The notes: a model not told the origin generated them from the sequence alone. A stretch of 64,000 bases of DNA from Candidatus Bruticola papionis (GCA_002407045.1 DHKB01000022.1:41999-105998), one strand, 5' to 3'; shown: positions 8,984 through 17,620, counted from the stretch's first letter. Numbers and translations are program-made.

Positions 8984-9021
8984 TAAGGAGCGCTTAACTA
9001 AAAAAAGTTAAGCGCTCCTTA
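8984..9021 (-). terminator. Perfect 16-bp inverted repeat after ybbR
   Basis: Arms 8984-8999 and 9006-9021 are perfectly complementary with a 6-base A (minus strand: U) loop. It lies 21 bp beyond the ybbR stop and would make a very stable hairpin. There is no U-run after the stem on the minus strand, so it could act as a Rho-independent-like terminator, an mRNA 3' stabiliser or a protein site. It sits between ybbR and the glmM promoter. Confidence 0.6.
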
Positions 9022-9041
9022 GCTCAGTTTGCATAAAGCAA

Positions 9042-10025
9042 CTAAAAACGGTATTCATCTTCTTGGCCTGGAGGCTCAATCGCTTCAGGCTTTACCTTCG
9101 GAGCGACAGTAACGGTCACGCTATTTTGAGGTAATTCTGGTACTCGATATTTGCTAGGCAAAATAAGCTTAACTTTTTTGCTAATAGTCTTACCTTCATA
9201 CTTAAAGACATAGTGCTCAACTTCAAGTGAATCGAAAGTTATTTTGTCAATGTCGTCACCACTGAGGTAGACTTCTTCAGGCGAAACTAGCACCTGGTAA
9301 TCTTCACCGCTGCGGCTTTTGACAGAGACATTACTTAAATCTACCTTCACTTTGCGTACTGGATAAGCAGGCACGGTTACAAAAACGCTATTGGTATATA
9401 TTTCTACATCATTAACCTTATTGCCATTGACATCAATAGCATTTAGAGTAACGGCTTTGGTACTAAAACTAGAGTTGATACCAGAAATAGAAATAGGTAC
9501 CGAGACACAAGAAACTTTATCTACATCTTCCATGCTGCCCACGATGCGCACTTTAGAAGGCTCTACCATAGGAGCTTCCAAACGACAACTATCGCTGGGT
9601 TTGCCAACTAAATTTATCTTTACAGGAACACTAGCGAAAGTACGCTGTGAAATTGAAGCCCAAACATGACTAGGCTCAACTTGAGAAACTTCCGCTCCTC
9701 CGGGAGCCATAGCGTCAACAGCTTCTAAACTGGTGCCCGGCTTATTGCGTTTGCTTAGATCGACTACTACTGATATAAGCTTGGGATCGATGCGATCGAT
9801 CACGTTTTTAGTACCGCTGATAGTGACGGTAACTTCACGAGGATTTATCGAGCTTATCAACTCATTGTTGCTGGGAGCCAAAATATCGATAGGCTTAGTG
9901 TAAACGCGCTGAGCAGGCAATTCACTAATGGGCTTAGCCAAAGTCTTGACTAGCATAGCCGTAACTATAGCCAAAAGAAAAGCCAGCATTTTTAAGCCAA
10001 AGTTGTTGCGTAAGCGGGCCCACAT
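9042..10025 (-). CDS. ybbR: YbbR-domain protein (CdaA regulator)
   Basis: The 327-residue protein has one N-terminal membrane segment (about 10-28, FGLKMLAFLLAIVTAMLV) followed by tandem beta-rich YbbR repeats with the typical pattern KTIPV/KVNLVG and PSKVRIVG. Family knowledge: YbbR (CdaR) binds and modulates the diadenylate cyclase CdaA at the membrane. It starts immediately after the cdaA stop codon, and its ribosome-binding site GGAGGTGAT lies inside the last cdaA codons, so the two are translationally coupled. The last 20 residues are Pro/Glu-rich and probably disordered. Confident. Confidence 0.9.
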   Translation of the reverse strand: MWARLRNNFGLKMLAFLLAIVTAMLVKTLAKPISELPAQRVYTKPIDILAPSNNELISSINPREVTVTISGTKNVIDRIDPKLISVVVDLSKRNKPGTSLEAVDAMAPGGAEVSQVEPSHVWASISQRTFASVPVKINLVGKPSDSCRLEAPMVEPSKVRIVGSMEDVDKVSCVSVPISISGINSSFSTKAVTLNAIDVNGNKVNDVEIYTNSVFVTVPAYPVRKVKVDLSNVSVKSRSGEDYQVLVSPEEVYLSGDDIDKITFDSLEVEHYVFKYEGKTISKKVKLILPSKYRVPELPQNSVTVTVAPKVKPEAIEPPGQEDEYRF

Positions 10026-10886
10026 TTAGTCATCACCTCCTATAGCGTCACCAATAGTGCGGAACAAATTGAAGGTAGTAAAACGTCTATGTTTTTCTTT
10101 GTTCCATTCACTCATAAGCTCTCGAGCCAAAGCTTTACGCACTTGAGCTTCTTCAATCATAGGTTGGCTAAAAGCACCATCTTTAGCGATACGTATTTCG
10201 CCAGTTTCCTCGGAGACAACAACAACGATAGCGTCACTTTGTTCGGTAATGCCGATAGCGGCCCGATGACGCGTACCAAAGCGCGAATCTACCACAGAAT
10301 CAGTCAAAGGCAAATAGCAAGCTCCAGCCAAAAGACGACCGTCACGAATGACCACAGCTCCATCATGCAAGGGAGTTTTGGGACGAAAGATCGTTTGTAA
10401 AAGTTTGGCAGAAATGAAACCATCTACAATTTGGCCAGTCTCCACTACTTCTTGCAAGCCGGTCTCTTGTTCTAACACAATAAGAGCTCCGAAGCGAGTT
10501 GTGGACAAATTGTAAGCAGCCAGAGCTATCTCGTCGATAATGCGTTTTAATTCTTCTTGGCGGATTTCACTTATACCATTAGAAGAAATTAGACCACGCT
10601 GCCCAAGTCTAGTTAGAGCACGACGTAATTCAGGTTGAAAGACAACAGGCAAAGCCACCAAAGTGGAGACTAAGATGCCGTTCAGGATGTAGCTCAAAGT
10701 TTGCAATCTGGCAATATAAGCCAAACCTTGCAGCAACAGAAGAGCGCCGATTCCCTGCAAAATTTGCAGAGCACGCGTGCCTTTTATGAGTAGCAATATG
10801 TAGTAGAAAAATACTGAGACTAAGAGGACGTCGATAAAATCCCAATAGGTGACGTCACGCAATAGAGCATATACTCGTTCTAGCAA
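10026..10886 (-). CDS. cdaA: Diadenylate cyclase (c-di-AMP synthase)
   Basis: Makes cyclic di-AMP from two ATP; this second messenger controls osmolyte and potassium balance and wall homeostasis. The 286-residue protein has three N-terminal membrane segments (about 20-35, 40-58 and 62-82) and a DisA_N catalytic domain with DGA (175-177) and GTRHRAA (RHR 206-208), the two signature motifs. The start is a TTG at 10886 with only a weak GGGG upstream. Downstream ybbR is directly abutted. The family and order cdaA-ybbR-(glmM) are as in Bacillota and several other phyla. Confident. Confidence 0.93.
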   Translation of the reverse strand: MLERVYALLRDVTYWDFIDVLLVSVFFYYILLLIKGTRALQILQGIGALLLLQGLAYIARLQTLSYILNGILVSTLVALPVVFQPELRRALTRLGQRGLISSNGISEIRQEELKRIIDEIALAAYNLSTTRFGALIVLEQETGLQEVVETGQIVDGFISAKLLQTIFRPKTPLHDGAVVIRDGRLLAGACYLPLTDSVVDSRFGTRHRAAIGITEQSDAIVVVVSEETGEIRIAKDGAFSQPMIEEAQVRKALARELMSEWNKEKHRRFTTFNLFRTIGDAIGGDD

Positions 10887-10986
10887 TCTAAATCTACCCC
10901 GGGTGAAATGAAACCGCTACATAAAAAAACTGAGGCAGCTTCCTAGAGACATATTTGGCGGCTGATTGGCCGTATATTCTATTTAT

Positions 10987-11610
10987 TTAGCGACTCAATA
11001 AAGAGCTGAAACGGCGCATACAAGCTCCGGCAGCCGCACAAGTAAAGAAGCATTTAAAGGCATTGAAAGGTAAAATTGCGCCGATTAAATAGCTGCCCAT
11101 AGACATGGGAACGAATTCCGCAAAAAGTTCTCTGAGCAAAAAATAAATGCCAAAATTGACAGGCAACATAACAGCTACGGTGATCAGAGAACCGAGCACC
11201 ATAGCTAGGCAAAGGCGTTTATAAGAGAAATCTTCACCTTTAGACAAATTGTAAAAGCTTGAAGAAGAACAAACTAACACCAAGCCTGTAATTAAATTAG
11301 CCGGCACGCCTATAAGTTCTAAAGGATGGAAATTAATAAGCATGAAAAGTGCACACTTAATAATTACAACCAAAGCTCCAACCCAAGGGCCGAGTGAAAA
11401 AGCCAAAACTAAAGCGGGTACTTCGGCAAAATCGAAAGTCAAAAATGGAGCGATAGGTATAATAGGCAGTCTGACAGCTAACATAAGTAAAAGCGACAGA
11501 GCAGCCATAATGGCAATTTTCATCCAAATGGATAAGCTAAAAGAGGTTGGAACTTGGTTATCACTCCCAGATAGAGAAACTTTATTGTCGTCAGCCATTC
11601 GTTTATCCAT
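10987..11610 (-). CDS. ECF transporter S component, RibU-like
   Basis: A 207-residue integral membrane protein with about six hydrophobic segments. The segment FLTFDFAEVPALVLAFSLGP followed by a Lys-containing helix is the pattern of RibU-family substrate-binding components of energy-coupling factor transporters, which suggests riboflavin or a related vitamin. The ATG at 11610 overlaps the end of cutA by 8 bp; an alternative ATG at 11598 exists. The shared EcfA/EcfT energising proteins may be those at 48-51 kb. The substrate is inferred from the motif only. Confidence 0.75.
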   Translation of the reverse strand: MDKRMADDNKVSLSGSDNQVPTSFSLSIWMKIAIMAALSLLLMLAVRLPIIPIAPFLTFDFAEVPALVLAFSLGPWVGALVVIIKCALFMLINFHPLELIGVPANLITGLVLVCSSSSFYNLSKGEDFSYKRLCLAMVLGSLITVAVMLPVNFGIYFLLRELFAEFVPMSMGSYLIGAILPFNAFKCFFTCAAAGACMRRFSSLLSR

Positions 11611-11944
11611 TCTGAGTTTGGGGCTTAGTCATAGAGGTATCAATCCAGCGCAAGTAATCTTCACTGCTTTTGCCCAGTGGCACAGAAATTATTTCCGGTA
11701 TATCGTAAGAATGAAGTTGCTTGATAGAAGAAATCAATTCGTCTAACTTGTCTTGTCTGGTTTTCATAATCATAAGCGTCTCGCGACACTCTTCGATTTT
11801 GCCTTCCCACCAATATATAGAAGATATTTTGGGCACCAAATTTACACAGGCTGCCAAACGCTCTTCCAAGACATGATGAGCGATGGATTTTGCTTCTGAA
11901 GTAGACGAAACGGTGACCAAAACCACATGGTACGTAGAATCCAT
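11603..11944 (-). CDS. cutA: CutA-family protein
   Basis: The 113-residue protein matches the small trimeric CutA family: LEERLAACVNLVPKI, IYWWEGKIEE and a C-terminal HSYDIPEIISVPL, all in the expected order and at normal length. CutA was first linked to divalent-cation tolerance, but its function is unsettled. The ribosome-binding site GAGGAGAGG lies upstream of the ATG at 11944. The gene overlaps the following ECF S component by 8 bp, so the two are coupled. Confidence 0.93.
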   Translation of the reverse strand: MDSTYHVVLVTVSSTSEAKSIAHHVLEERLAACVNLVPKISSIYWWEGKIEECRETLMIMKTRQDKLDELISSIKQLHSYDIPEIISVPLGKSSEDYLRWIDTSMTKPQTQNG

Positions 11945-12009
11945 AAAAGTATCTTACCTCTCCTCTGTTTTCTTAACAAAAAAAATACCTAAGCACAGCC
12001 GCTTTTTGC

Positions 12010-12681
12010 TTAACGGTAGCGTCCCCTTTTTAATTTTTTGCGACTGCGTTTCTCTGATAAGTGGCCAGGCAAGTCTTGAGCATCAGCTATAACTATCACT
12101 GAAGGAGACTGAGAGTATTTCACAGCTTGATAAACCCAAGTATTTCCTTGAACGTGAACGGCTTGACCTAACTCTATAAGCTTGCATTGTTCATCAATAA
12201 TAAGTACGCCTACTCCGCAAACCTTAACGGTATCGAAAGCGGTTATTTCAATTGAATCTCCCTTGCGACCATTATATCCAGATAAATCTATGCGAGTAAT
12301 CTCTGGAGGCGTAAAGAAATCACGCGCCGCCAGTTCCAGAGGGCTCATTCCCAATCTAGTAGCAGCTTCGACATATACGGGTTCGCGTTGAGCTGATTCG
12401 GCATAGGCCAAAGCATCTTGAAAGCACTCCCAGCAGAGGCTGTCCGCTTCACAACTGGCCCCATTAGGATGGATTAGACGATGAATCTTATCCGGTGCCA
12501 CCTCTAAAGGTAAAAAGTGCTCTGGATAGAGCTCATCTGTATACTCGGCTTCACCTTGGCCTTTAGACACAAAGCCTCCATCTTGCTGTTTCTGACTATT
12601 TAAATTGTTGGGCCAGTTGGCTGACAATATATTTGTACCCCTATGCAAAAATATCCAATTATAACCTAGCCTAGTCGCCAA
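12010..12681 (-). CDS. Hypothetical protein, unrecognised
   Basis: A frame of 223 codons starting at TTG 12681 (GGGAAG about nine bases upstream) and ending 65 bp before cutA. I recognise no family. The middle has a Cys-containing segment (SLCWECFQDALAYAE), and the C-terminal 100 residues look beta-rich, ending in a very basic tail (KRSRKKLKRGRYR) that could bind RNA or DNA. No membrane segment. A TATAAT inside the first codons (minus strand) leaves open a shorter start. Its neighbours cutA and the S component give no functional clue. Confidence 0.6.
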   Translation of the reverse strand: MATRLGYNWIFLHRGTNILSANWPNNLNSQKQQDGGFVSKGQGEAEYTDELYPEHFLPLEVAPDKIHRLIHPNGASCEADSLCWECFQDALAYAESAQREPVYVEAATRLGMSPLELAARDFFTPPEITRIDLSGYNGRKGDSIEITAFDTVKVCGVGVLIIDEQCKLIELGQAVHVQGNTWVYQAVKYSQSPSVIVIADAQDLPGHLSEKRSRKKLKRGRYR

Positions 12682-13018
12682 TACTTGCTTCCCTACCTAC
12701 AGAAAGCAAAAAATGCCCCTTGATCTCCTTTTAACTCCCCTTGGTGACGGCGACAGTTGCTCCCCCAGGATGCTTTTAATCTAATTTTGCTAGAAGTCCT
12801 CCCCCTTTGAAGTGTAAACAAAAGAACGACGCAGCCAATTTATCTTGCCATCTCCCGCCCTCGTGAATGTGAGTAGGTTCACCGCCATAAAAAAAGGCTC
12901 CTGCCAAAGAAAAGGGCTACCTCTGCTCTCAGCCGGAGTGAAATTGCTACGAAAATGGCGAGATTTTTTGCAAGAGCCAAAAAAGGATTTTGTCAGTAGC
13001 ACTAGAACAGAGCATACA
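12682..13018. other. Intergenic region upstream of the TPP riboswitch
   Basis: No convincing gene. It carries the divergent promoters for the minus-strand hypothetical gene and the plus-strand riboswitch transcript. At 12927-12938 there is a 12-base stretch exactly complementary to 13040-13051 inside the riboswitch core. Frames across this stretch overlap the aptamer and are not credible. Confidence 0.5.
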
Positions 13019-13113
13019 CCAGGCAGGGGAGTCGGTATTCTCCGGCTGAGATGGCGGTGTAAGCTGTCTACCCTTAGAACCTGATCCGGGTAATGCTGGC
13101 GAAGGGAGCTTGG
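13019..13113 (+). promoter_or_regulatory. TPP (THI-box) riboswitch
   Basis: The conserved thi-box elements are present in order: CUGAGA (13046-13051), ACCCUUAGAACCUGAU (13070-13085), then a GGGUAAUGCUGGCGAAGGGA-like end (13088-13107). The closing helix P1 is formed by ccaggc (13019-13024) and gcttgg (13108-13113). Family knowledge: this RNA binds thiamine pyrophosphate and represses thiamine synthesis or transport genes. Here the next gene is a YlbF-like protein with no known link to thiamine. A U-rich run (13114-13124) follows P1 directly. Confidence 0.93.
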
Positions 13114-13191
13114 TTTTTTCTTTTCTGGCACTTTGTTCGATTATCGAGCCAAAGCAAACAGAGAGTAAGATTATTTCTGTGTGGGAGAATT

Positions 13192-13635
13192 ATGGCAGAC
13201 AGTCCTGTTACCGGTCAGACCAATCCAGCAAATGGCAACGAAGACGTATTTGCTCAGTTGCGCAAACTTGCTGAAATAAGCCATCAAATCGAGCAGCACG
13301 CACGTATGCAAGCTTCGGCTTACAATTTCGTTCAAGCCGGCGAAATAAAACGCCGCATCGAAGAACTGACAGAAAATCAGAACAGATTAGTCATGGATAT
13401 TGTCGGCCGTCATCCCGACGTAGAGGTTCGTGATCGATTTGTAAAATTGGCTCACAAAATAGATGATTACCGTCCTCAAATAAAATCTTGCGAAGATCCT
13501 CAAGAGCTTAAGAAGTTGCAAAAAGAAATTGACGAAGCTGTCGAGGAGTGGGTCTATCAATTCCAGGTAATCGTTTCTGAGATTGTAGGCGTCAAGCCTC
13601 CGGATTCACCTATTCAAGGGGAGAGTCCCTTCTAA
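13192..13635 (+). CDS. Small helical protein, possibly YlbF family
   Basis: The 147-residue, all-helical, acidic protein starts at the ATG at 13192 behind GGGAG. The frame opens earlier but would run through the riboswitch. The pattern of helices with a Gly/His/Pro-Asp turn (IVGRHPDVEV) and a final IVSEIVG resembles the YlbF/YmcA group, whose members help RNase Y processing in Bacillus; the match is by pattern only. It sits 80 bp after a TPP riboswitch, so it is probably repressed by thiamine pyrophosphate or is the first gene of an altered unit. It is monocistronic, closed by a terminator. Confidence 0.6.
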   Translation: MADSPVTGQTNPANGNEDVFAQLRKLAEISHQIEQHARMQASAYNFVQAGEIKRRIEELTENQNRLVMDIVGRHPDVEVRDRFVKLAHKIDDYRPQIKSCEDPQELKKLQKEIDEAVEEWVYQFQVIVSEIVGVKPPDSPIQGESPF

Positions 13636-13665
13636 AAAAACATTTGCACTTTTTCTTTATAAGCA

Positions 13666-13706
13666 AGGCCCCTGTCTTCTTTCAGAAGAGTAGGCGCCTT
13701 TTTTTA
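13666..13706 (+). terminator. Rho-independent terminator
   Basis: Stem ggcccctgtcttct / agaagagtaggcgcc with a 3-base loop, followed by a run of seven T (13699 on). It lies 30 bp after the YlbF-like gene. Confidence 0.8.
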
Positions 13707-13841
13707 TTTGTTCAGTTAATACATTTTGTAGATATTTTTCTCTAAATTTTCACGTTAAAAAAATCTTACCAGAAAACGGGATCGCTTCTAATGGGCATAG
13801 AAGTCTGCTCCTCCAGCAGCTTATTTATGAAAGGCGTGTTT

Positions 13842-16358
13842 ATGGACTCTCTTCCCTCTGCACAAGAAAAAAGCAACGTTGCCGAATCCGGAGCCGTAAG
13901 CTTTAAGATATACGAACAGCTTCGTGCTGAAATTCAGCATCTCAAACAAGAACTCGTTTCTGTTTCCGAACAAAATGTTGACCTAGCCATTCAGTTAGGA
14001 CAAATTGACGAATTAAATGGTGTTGTAGCCGAGCGTAACAGCCAGATAGAGCGCCTCAACCAAGAGGCCGTCGCTCTAAATAAGACTATTACAGATCTGA
14101 CACAACAACTCAGCCACGAAACTGAGCATGCCCAAAAGTCAGACATGCGTATTGAAGAATTGCTCACTCTGGAAGCAGAATTGAGAGCAGATCTCAAACA
14201 ATCTCAAGAAGAATGTCTCGATCTTAAAGCACAGATCGAGCGCCATTTAGCTTCTATCGCCACTTTACAAGAAGCCCTCGCTCAAGCTCAAGCTTCCAAC
14301 GCCCGTCACGTGGCCGCTCTGGAATCTTTGGAAGCTTATATTAGCAAGCCGGACGAGCAAGAAGACAAAGAGGATACTCCTCCTCTGCTCCATTTAAAAA
14401 ATGCTTTACACGAGATTTTGGGTACCGCAGGTCAGGTTATATTCAACCGTGCCTGTCGTTTAGTGGGTGCTGATGCTGACAATTTAGCTGCCGCTACATC
14501 CGAGCAATTACAAAAAGCAGCTATTTCCATTATTTCTCCCGCTTTGCGCTTGTGCCGTGGCGAGCAAATGATTAAAAATTTGCAAGAGCGCATTCGCTCC
14601 ATTTGTGCTTCAGTGGGTGAAATTAGCCCCGAACTGGAGGCAGCTTTAAGTGGCTCTGCTAAAACAACTATAGCCACTTCAGCAAGTACTACTTCAGAAA
14701 ATCAAGAACCTGTTGTGAGTACTCCAGCTGAGCAAACTGTCCAAGAGGTAAATGAAGATGAAAAGAAAGAGGAGATAACCACCCCCTCCTCTGCTATTTC
14801 TGAAGAAGAAGTAACTAAAGTAGACGCTTCTACCACCGACACTGAAGAAGTAACTTCTGCTGAGCAACCTTCTTCTGCTCAAGAAGATGAACAAGTCGAC
14901 AAAAAAGGCGAAGAGCCAGACGAAGCTTCCTCCACCAAAGAAATAAAAGAAGAGGTAGCCATTGTTCAAAAAGATACAGAAGAAGAAGAAGAAGAGCCAG
15001 AATTAAGCATTTTTGCCAATTACGATTACGAAGATTCAGATATTAAAGAAGACGAACAAGCTTCCGAGGTTTCCTCTGCCGCCGAGCAAAAGGAAGCTGA
15101 TCAAGAGTCAGTACAAGAAGTGGCCCTTGAAAAAGGGAGCGAAAGCACAGAAAATGCTGAAGCTGAGACACCCAAAGCAGACGAAATTGCTGAAGCCGAA
15201 AAAGATGAGGATAATGGCGATACTAAGGAAGAGCCTGTTCACGAGAGTGTAAAGAGCAGCCACTCCGTCGGCGATCAGTTGGTACGAAATACAGAAGTAC
15301 CCAATCGCACATTGTCAGACAAGCGAGCTCAGGAGTTTAATGCTACTTTTAAAGCTATTTTGGACGGTACCCAGACCAAGTTCCAAGATCACGTAGTCGA
15401 TCTTATTTATAAGATGATCTGGGCTCCCAAGCAAATTCCCGAGCGAGACCGCGCTTGCACACGTCCTAAGCAAATCAATAAATTATCCCAATCGATCATC
15501 CGTTCTTCGGTAGACTTTGATCTCGATCAAATAATCGAATGGCTCAATTATTTGGTTATGCCTAAACGAATCAATACTTATGTGCCCGAAGATCGCCTGG
15601 CTCAGTTGGGCAATATTCGCACTCGCCAAGATAGTGAAGTGCAAGATTTACTGAATGTAGTTGAGGCTTTAAATAAACGTATTTTCCGCAAAGATCGCTT
15701 GAAAGTCCACTTCTTTGACGGTCCTTACATGTATTTAAGCTATACCAAGTCTAAAGAACCGCATCTCTACTTTAATAATGCTATTGTCAGCAAATTCAAC
15801 CAAGCCCAACAAACTTTCTTCGCTGCTAGAGCTTTATTTAGCTTACAACGCAGCTACTTTGAATTAGAAGCAGCTTGGCAAGCGGTTACTCGCCAGCCAG
15901 ACTACGATCCTCTGGTTTTCGGTTCTACCTTATTGAAACGCTCTTTAGCTTTAGCTTCAGAGAAATCGATTGCCATTCCGGCCAACCTGGCAGATGAAAT
16001 TCAAAATGCTTGGAATATAGAATCAAATCAAGAATTGCTTAACTTAGTAGATCGTTGCTACAAGTCCACTAAGTTTGCTCAATTCAGTTATATTAAGGAG
16101 TTGCTCTCTACTTCTACTCCTTTCCAACAAAGCATGAATATTGAAGGCGACGCTTTTACTCTGAAGTTCTGCAATGTCTATGATGCTTCTTTAGCTATCG
16201 TAACGCTTTTGAGCGGTAGCGAAGTGGCAGAGCAATATGCTCAAGAAGGCTTTAATGAGCTTTTCTCCGATCGCAGCTTGCCACAAACTTATTTGCAACA
16301 GCGCTTAAGCAACTTGTGGCTCAGCTACTATATAAATGGAGATGAGTTTGCTTTCTAA
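13842..16358 (+). CDS. Large coiled-coil and acidic-linker protein, unknown function
   Basis: About 838 residues from the ATG at 13842 (AAAGG upstream); an ATG at 13791 in the same frame lacks a site. There are three parts. Residues about 15-180 are heptad-rich coiled coil (QLRAEIQHLKQEL and similar). Residues about 190-280 form a helical domain. About 290-480 is an extremely Glu/Asp/Ser/Thr-rich, probably disordered linker. The last 340 residues are a globular helical domain containing FFAARALFSLQRSYFELEAAW, reminiscent of C-terminal domains of some TPR proteins. No membrane segment or catalytic motif. Codons are regular and the gene has its own terminator. Possibly a scaffold; function unknown. 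Confidence 0.8.
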   Translation: MDSLPSAQEKSNVAESGAVSFKIYEQLRAEIQHLKQELVSVSEQNVDLAIQLGQIDELNGVVAERNSQIERLNQEAVALNKTITDLTQQLSHETEHAQKSDMRIEELLTLEAELRADLKQSQEECLDLKAQIERHLASIATLQEALAQAQASNARHVAALESLEAYISKPDEQEDKEDTPPLLHLKNALHEILGTAGQVIFNRACRLVGADADNLAAATSEQLQKAAISIISPALRLCRGEQMIKNLQERIRSICASVGEISPELEAALSGSAKTTIATSASTTSENQEPVVSTPAEQTVQEVNEDEKKEEITTPSSAISEEEVTKVDASTTDTEEVTSAEQPSSAQEDEQVDKKGEEPDEASSTKEIKEEVAIVQKDTEEEEEEPELSIFANYDYEDSDIKEDEQASEVSSAAEQKEADQESVQEVALEKGSESTENAEAETPKADEIAEAEKDEDNGDTKEEPVHESVKSSHSVGDQLVRNTEVPNRTLSDKRAQEFNATFKAILDGTQTKFQDHVVDLIYKMIWAPKQIPERDRACTRPKQINKLSQSIIRSSVDFDLDQIIEWLNYLVMPKRINTYVPEDRLAQLGNIRTRQDSEVQDLLNVVEALNKRIFRKDRLKVHFFDGPYMYLSYTKSKEPHLYFNNAIVSKFNQAQQTFFAARALFSLQRSYFELEAAWQAVTRQPDYDPLVFGSTLLKRSLALASEKSIAIPANLADEIQNAWNIESNQELLNLVDRCYKSTKFAQFSYIKELLSTSTPFQQSMNIEGDAFTLKFCNVYDASLAIVTLLSGSEVAEQYAQEGFNELFSDRSLPQTYLQQRLSNLWLSYYINGDEFAF

Positions 16359-16389
16359 GTGAATTTATTCTGAATCGTGCGTCCATAAA

Positions 16390-16435
16390 AAGAGCGCTGC
16401 TTGGCAACAATTTTTCCCAGCAGCGTTCTTTTTTT
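16390..16435 (+). terminator. Rho-independent terminator
   Basis: Stem agagcgctgcttgg / cccagcagcgttct with an A/T loop, followed by eight T. It closes the coiled-coil gene and stands between convergent genes (cysK ends at 16485). Confidence 0.88.
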
Positions 16436-16484
16436 AGACTATATAATTAGTATATTCTCGCCTAAGCCAGAGCTTTGGCACCTT

Positions 16485-17408
16485 TTAGTTAAAGAGCCAA
16501 CTACTTAAGTAACGCTCACCGCAATCAGGCAATAAAGCCACAATTCTCTTACCTTTAAATTCCGGACGTTTGCTGAGCATTAAAGCAGCATGAAGTGCAG
16601 CTCCGGAGCTAATGCCTATAAGCAAACCTTCTTTAGAAGCGGCCAAACGAGCCACTCGGCCAGCATCTTCGGAAGTAACTTTAATAATCTCGTCAATAAT
16701 TTTAGTATTTAAAACCGCAGGCACAAAACCGGCGCCAATACCCTGAATTTTGTGTGGGCCAGGCTTACCACCAGAAAGCACAGGAGAATCGGAAGGTTCT
16801 ACGGCAAAGAGCTTAGCTTCAGGATTGTAGCCTTTGAGAACTTCACCTACACCAGTGAGTGTTCCACCGGTACCTACTCCAGCTACAAAAGCATCTACAT
16901 GACCGTTGGTATCACGCAAAATTTCTAAAGCGGTAGAATGTTTATGAATTTCGGGGTTGGCCGAATTATTAAATTGCTGAGGCATAAAGGATCCAGGATT
17001 CTCACGCACCAACTCTTCAGCTTTTTCGATAGCTCCCTTCATACCCTTAGCGCCTTCAGTTAAAACCAACTCGGCACCATAAGCAGCTAAAAGCTTTCTG
17101 CGCTCGATACTCATGGTATCAGGCATAGTCAAAATTAAACGATAACCTTTAACAGCAGCCACCAGAGCCAGACCAATACCAGTATTACCACTGGTAGGCT
17201 CGATAATTAAAGATCCGGCCTTAAGCTTGCCTTCCTTTTCGGCTTTCTCGATCATGGCTAAGCCAACGCGATCTTTAACACTACCGCCAGGATTAAAATA
17301 TTCTACCTTAACTAAAATTTCAGCGCCGCCTTCATTGAGCTTATTGATACGCACCAAAGGGGTGGAACCGATTTTTTCCAAAATACTGTCATAAATTTTT
17401 TCACTCAC
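16485..17408 (-). CDS. cysK: Cysteine synthase A (O-acetylserine sulfhydrylase)
   Basis: PLP enzyme joining sulfide to O-acetylserine to give cysteine. The 307-residue protein has the PLP lysine in NPGGSVKDR (Lys45), the substrate loop PTSGNTGIG (about 70-78), the phosphate-binding GVGTGGTLTG and the C-terminal GISSGAA and LLPDCGERYLS. Normal length. It is transcribed from a clear promoter divergent from an Rrf2-family regulator, and a 14-bp motif also found before the regulator lies in the promoter spacer. This suggests CymR-like control by cysteine supply. Confidence 0.96.
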   Translation of the reverse strand: MSEKIYDSILEKIGSTPLVRINKLNEGGAEILVKVEYFNPGGSVKDRVGLAMIEKAEKEGKLKAGSLIIEPTSGNTGIGLALVAAVKGYRLILTMPDTMSIERRKLLAAYGAELVLTEGAKGMKGAIEKAEELVRENPGSFMPQQFNNSANPEIHKHSTALEILRDTNGHVDAFVAGVGTGGTLTGVGEVLKGYNPEAKLFAVEPSDSPVLSGGKPGPHKIQGIGAGFVPAVLNTKIIDEIIKVTSEDAGRVARLAASKEGLLIGISSGAALHAALMLSKRPEFKGKRIVALLPDCGERYLSSWLFN

Positions 17409-17448
17409 GATTAAAATACTCCTGACATTTTATTTTCTATCGAGACTT

Positions 17449-17477
17449 AGTGTAATAAAAGCTACTATTTTAGTCAA
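17449..17477 (-). promoter_or_regulatory. cysK promoter
   Basis: On the minus strand TTGACT (17477-17472) and TACACT (17454-17449) are spaced by exactly 17 bp, 41 bp before the cysK start codon. Confidence 0.75.
17462..17475 (-). promoter_or_regulatory. Candidate Rrf2/CymR operator in the cysK promoter
   Basis: The minus strand reads gactaaaatagtag, overlapping the -35 box and filling most of the spacer. It differs by one base from the motif at 17562-17575. Binding here would block RNA polymerase. Confidence 0.55.
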
Positions 17478-17561
17478 CTTAATTTTTATTAAAAATTATA
17501 GCAAATTAGCTTAAATTTCCGAAAAATCAAAGTAAAAAAATATTTTTACTACTTAAAATAC

Positions 17562-17575
17562 GACTAAAAAAGTAG
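17562..17575 (+). promoter_or_regulatory. Candidate Rrf2/CymR operator upstream of the regulator
   Basis: The plus strand reads gactaaaaaagtag, 46 bp before the regulator's ATG and near-identical to the cysK promoter motif. A wider inverted repeat tactac/gtagta (17547-17552, 17572-17577) surrounds it. Suggests autoregulation. Confidence 0.5.
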
Positions 17576-17620
17576 TATATTTACTTAGTAATAAACTTAA
17601 TTCAGAGGCTTTAATCAATT

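Noticed and set aside
12905..12960. Second THI-box-like motif on the minus strand (ggctgaga)
   Set aside because: It lacks the second conserved half of the riboswitch; it is just the complement of the plus-strand core.
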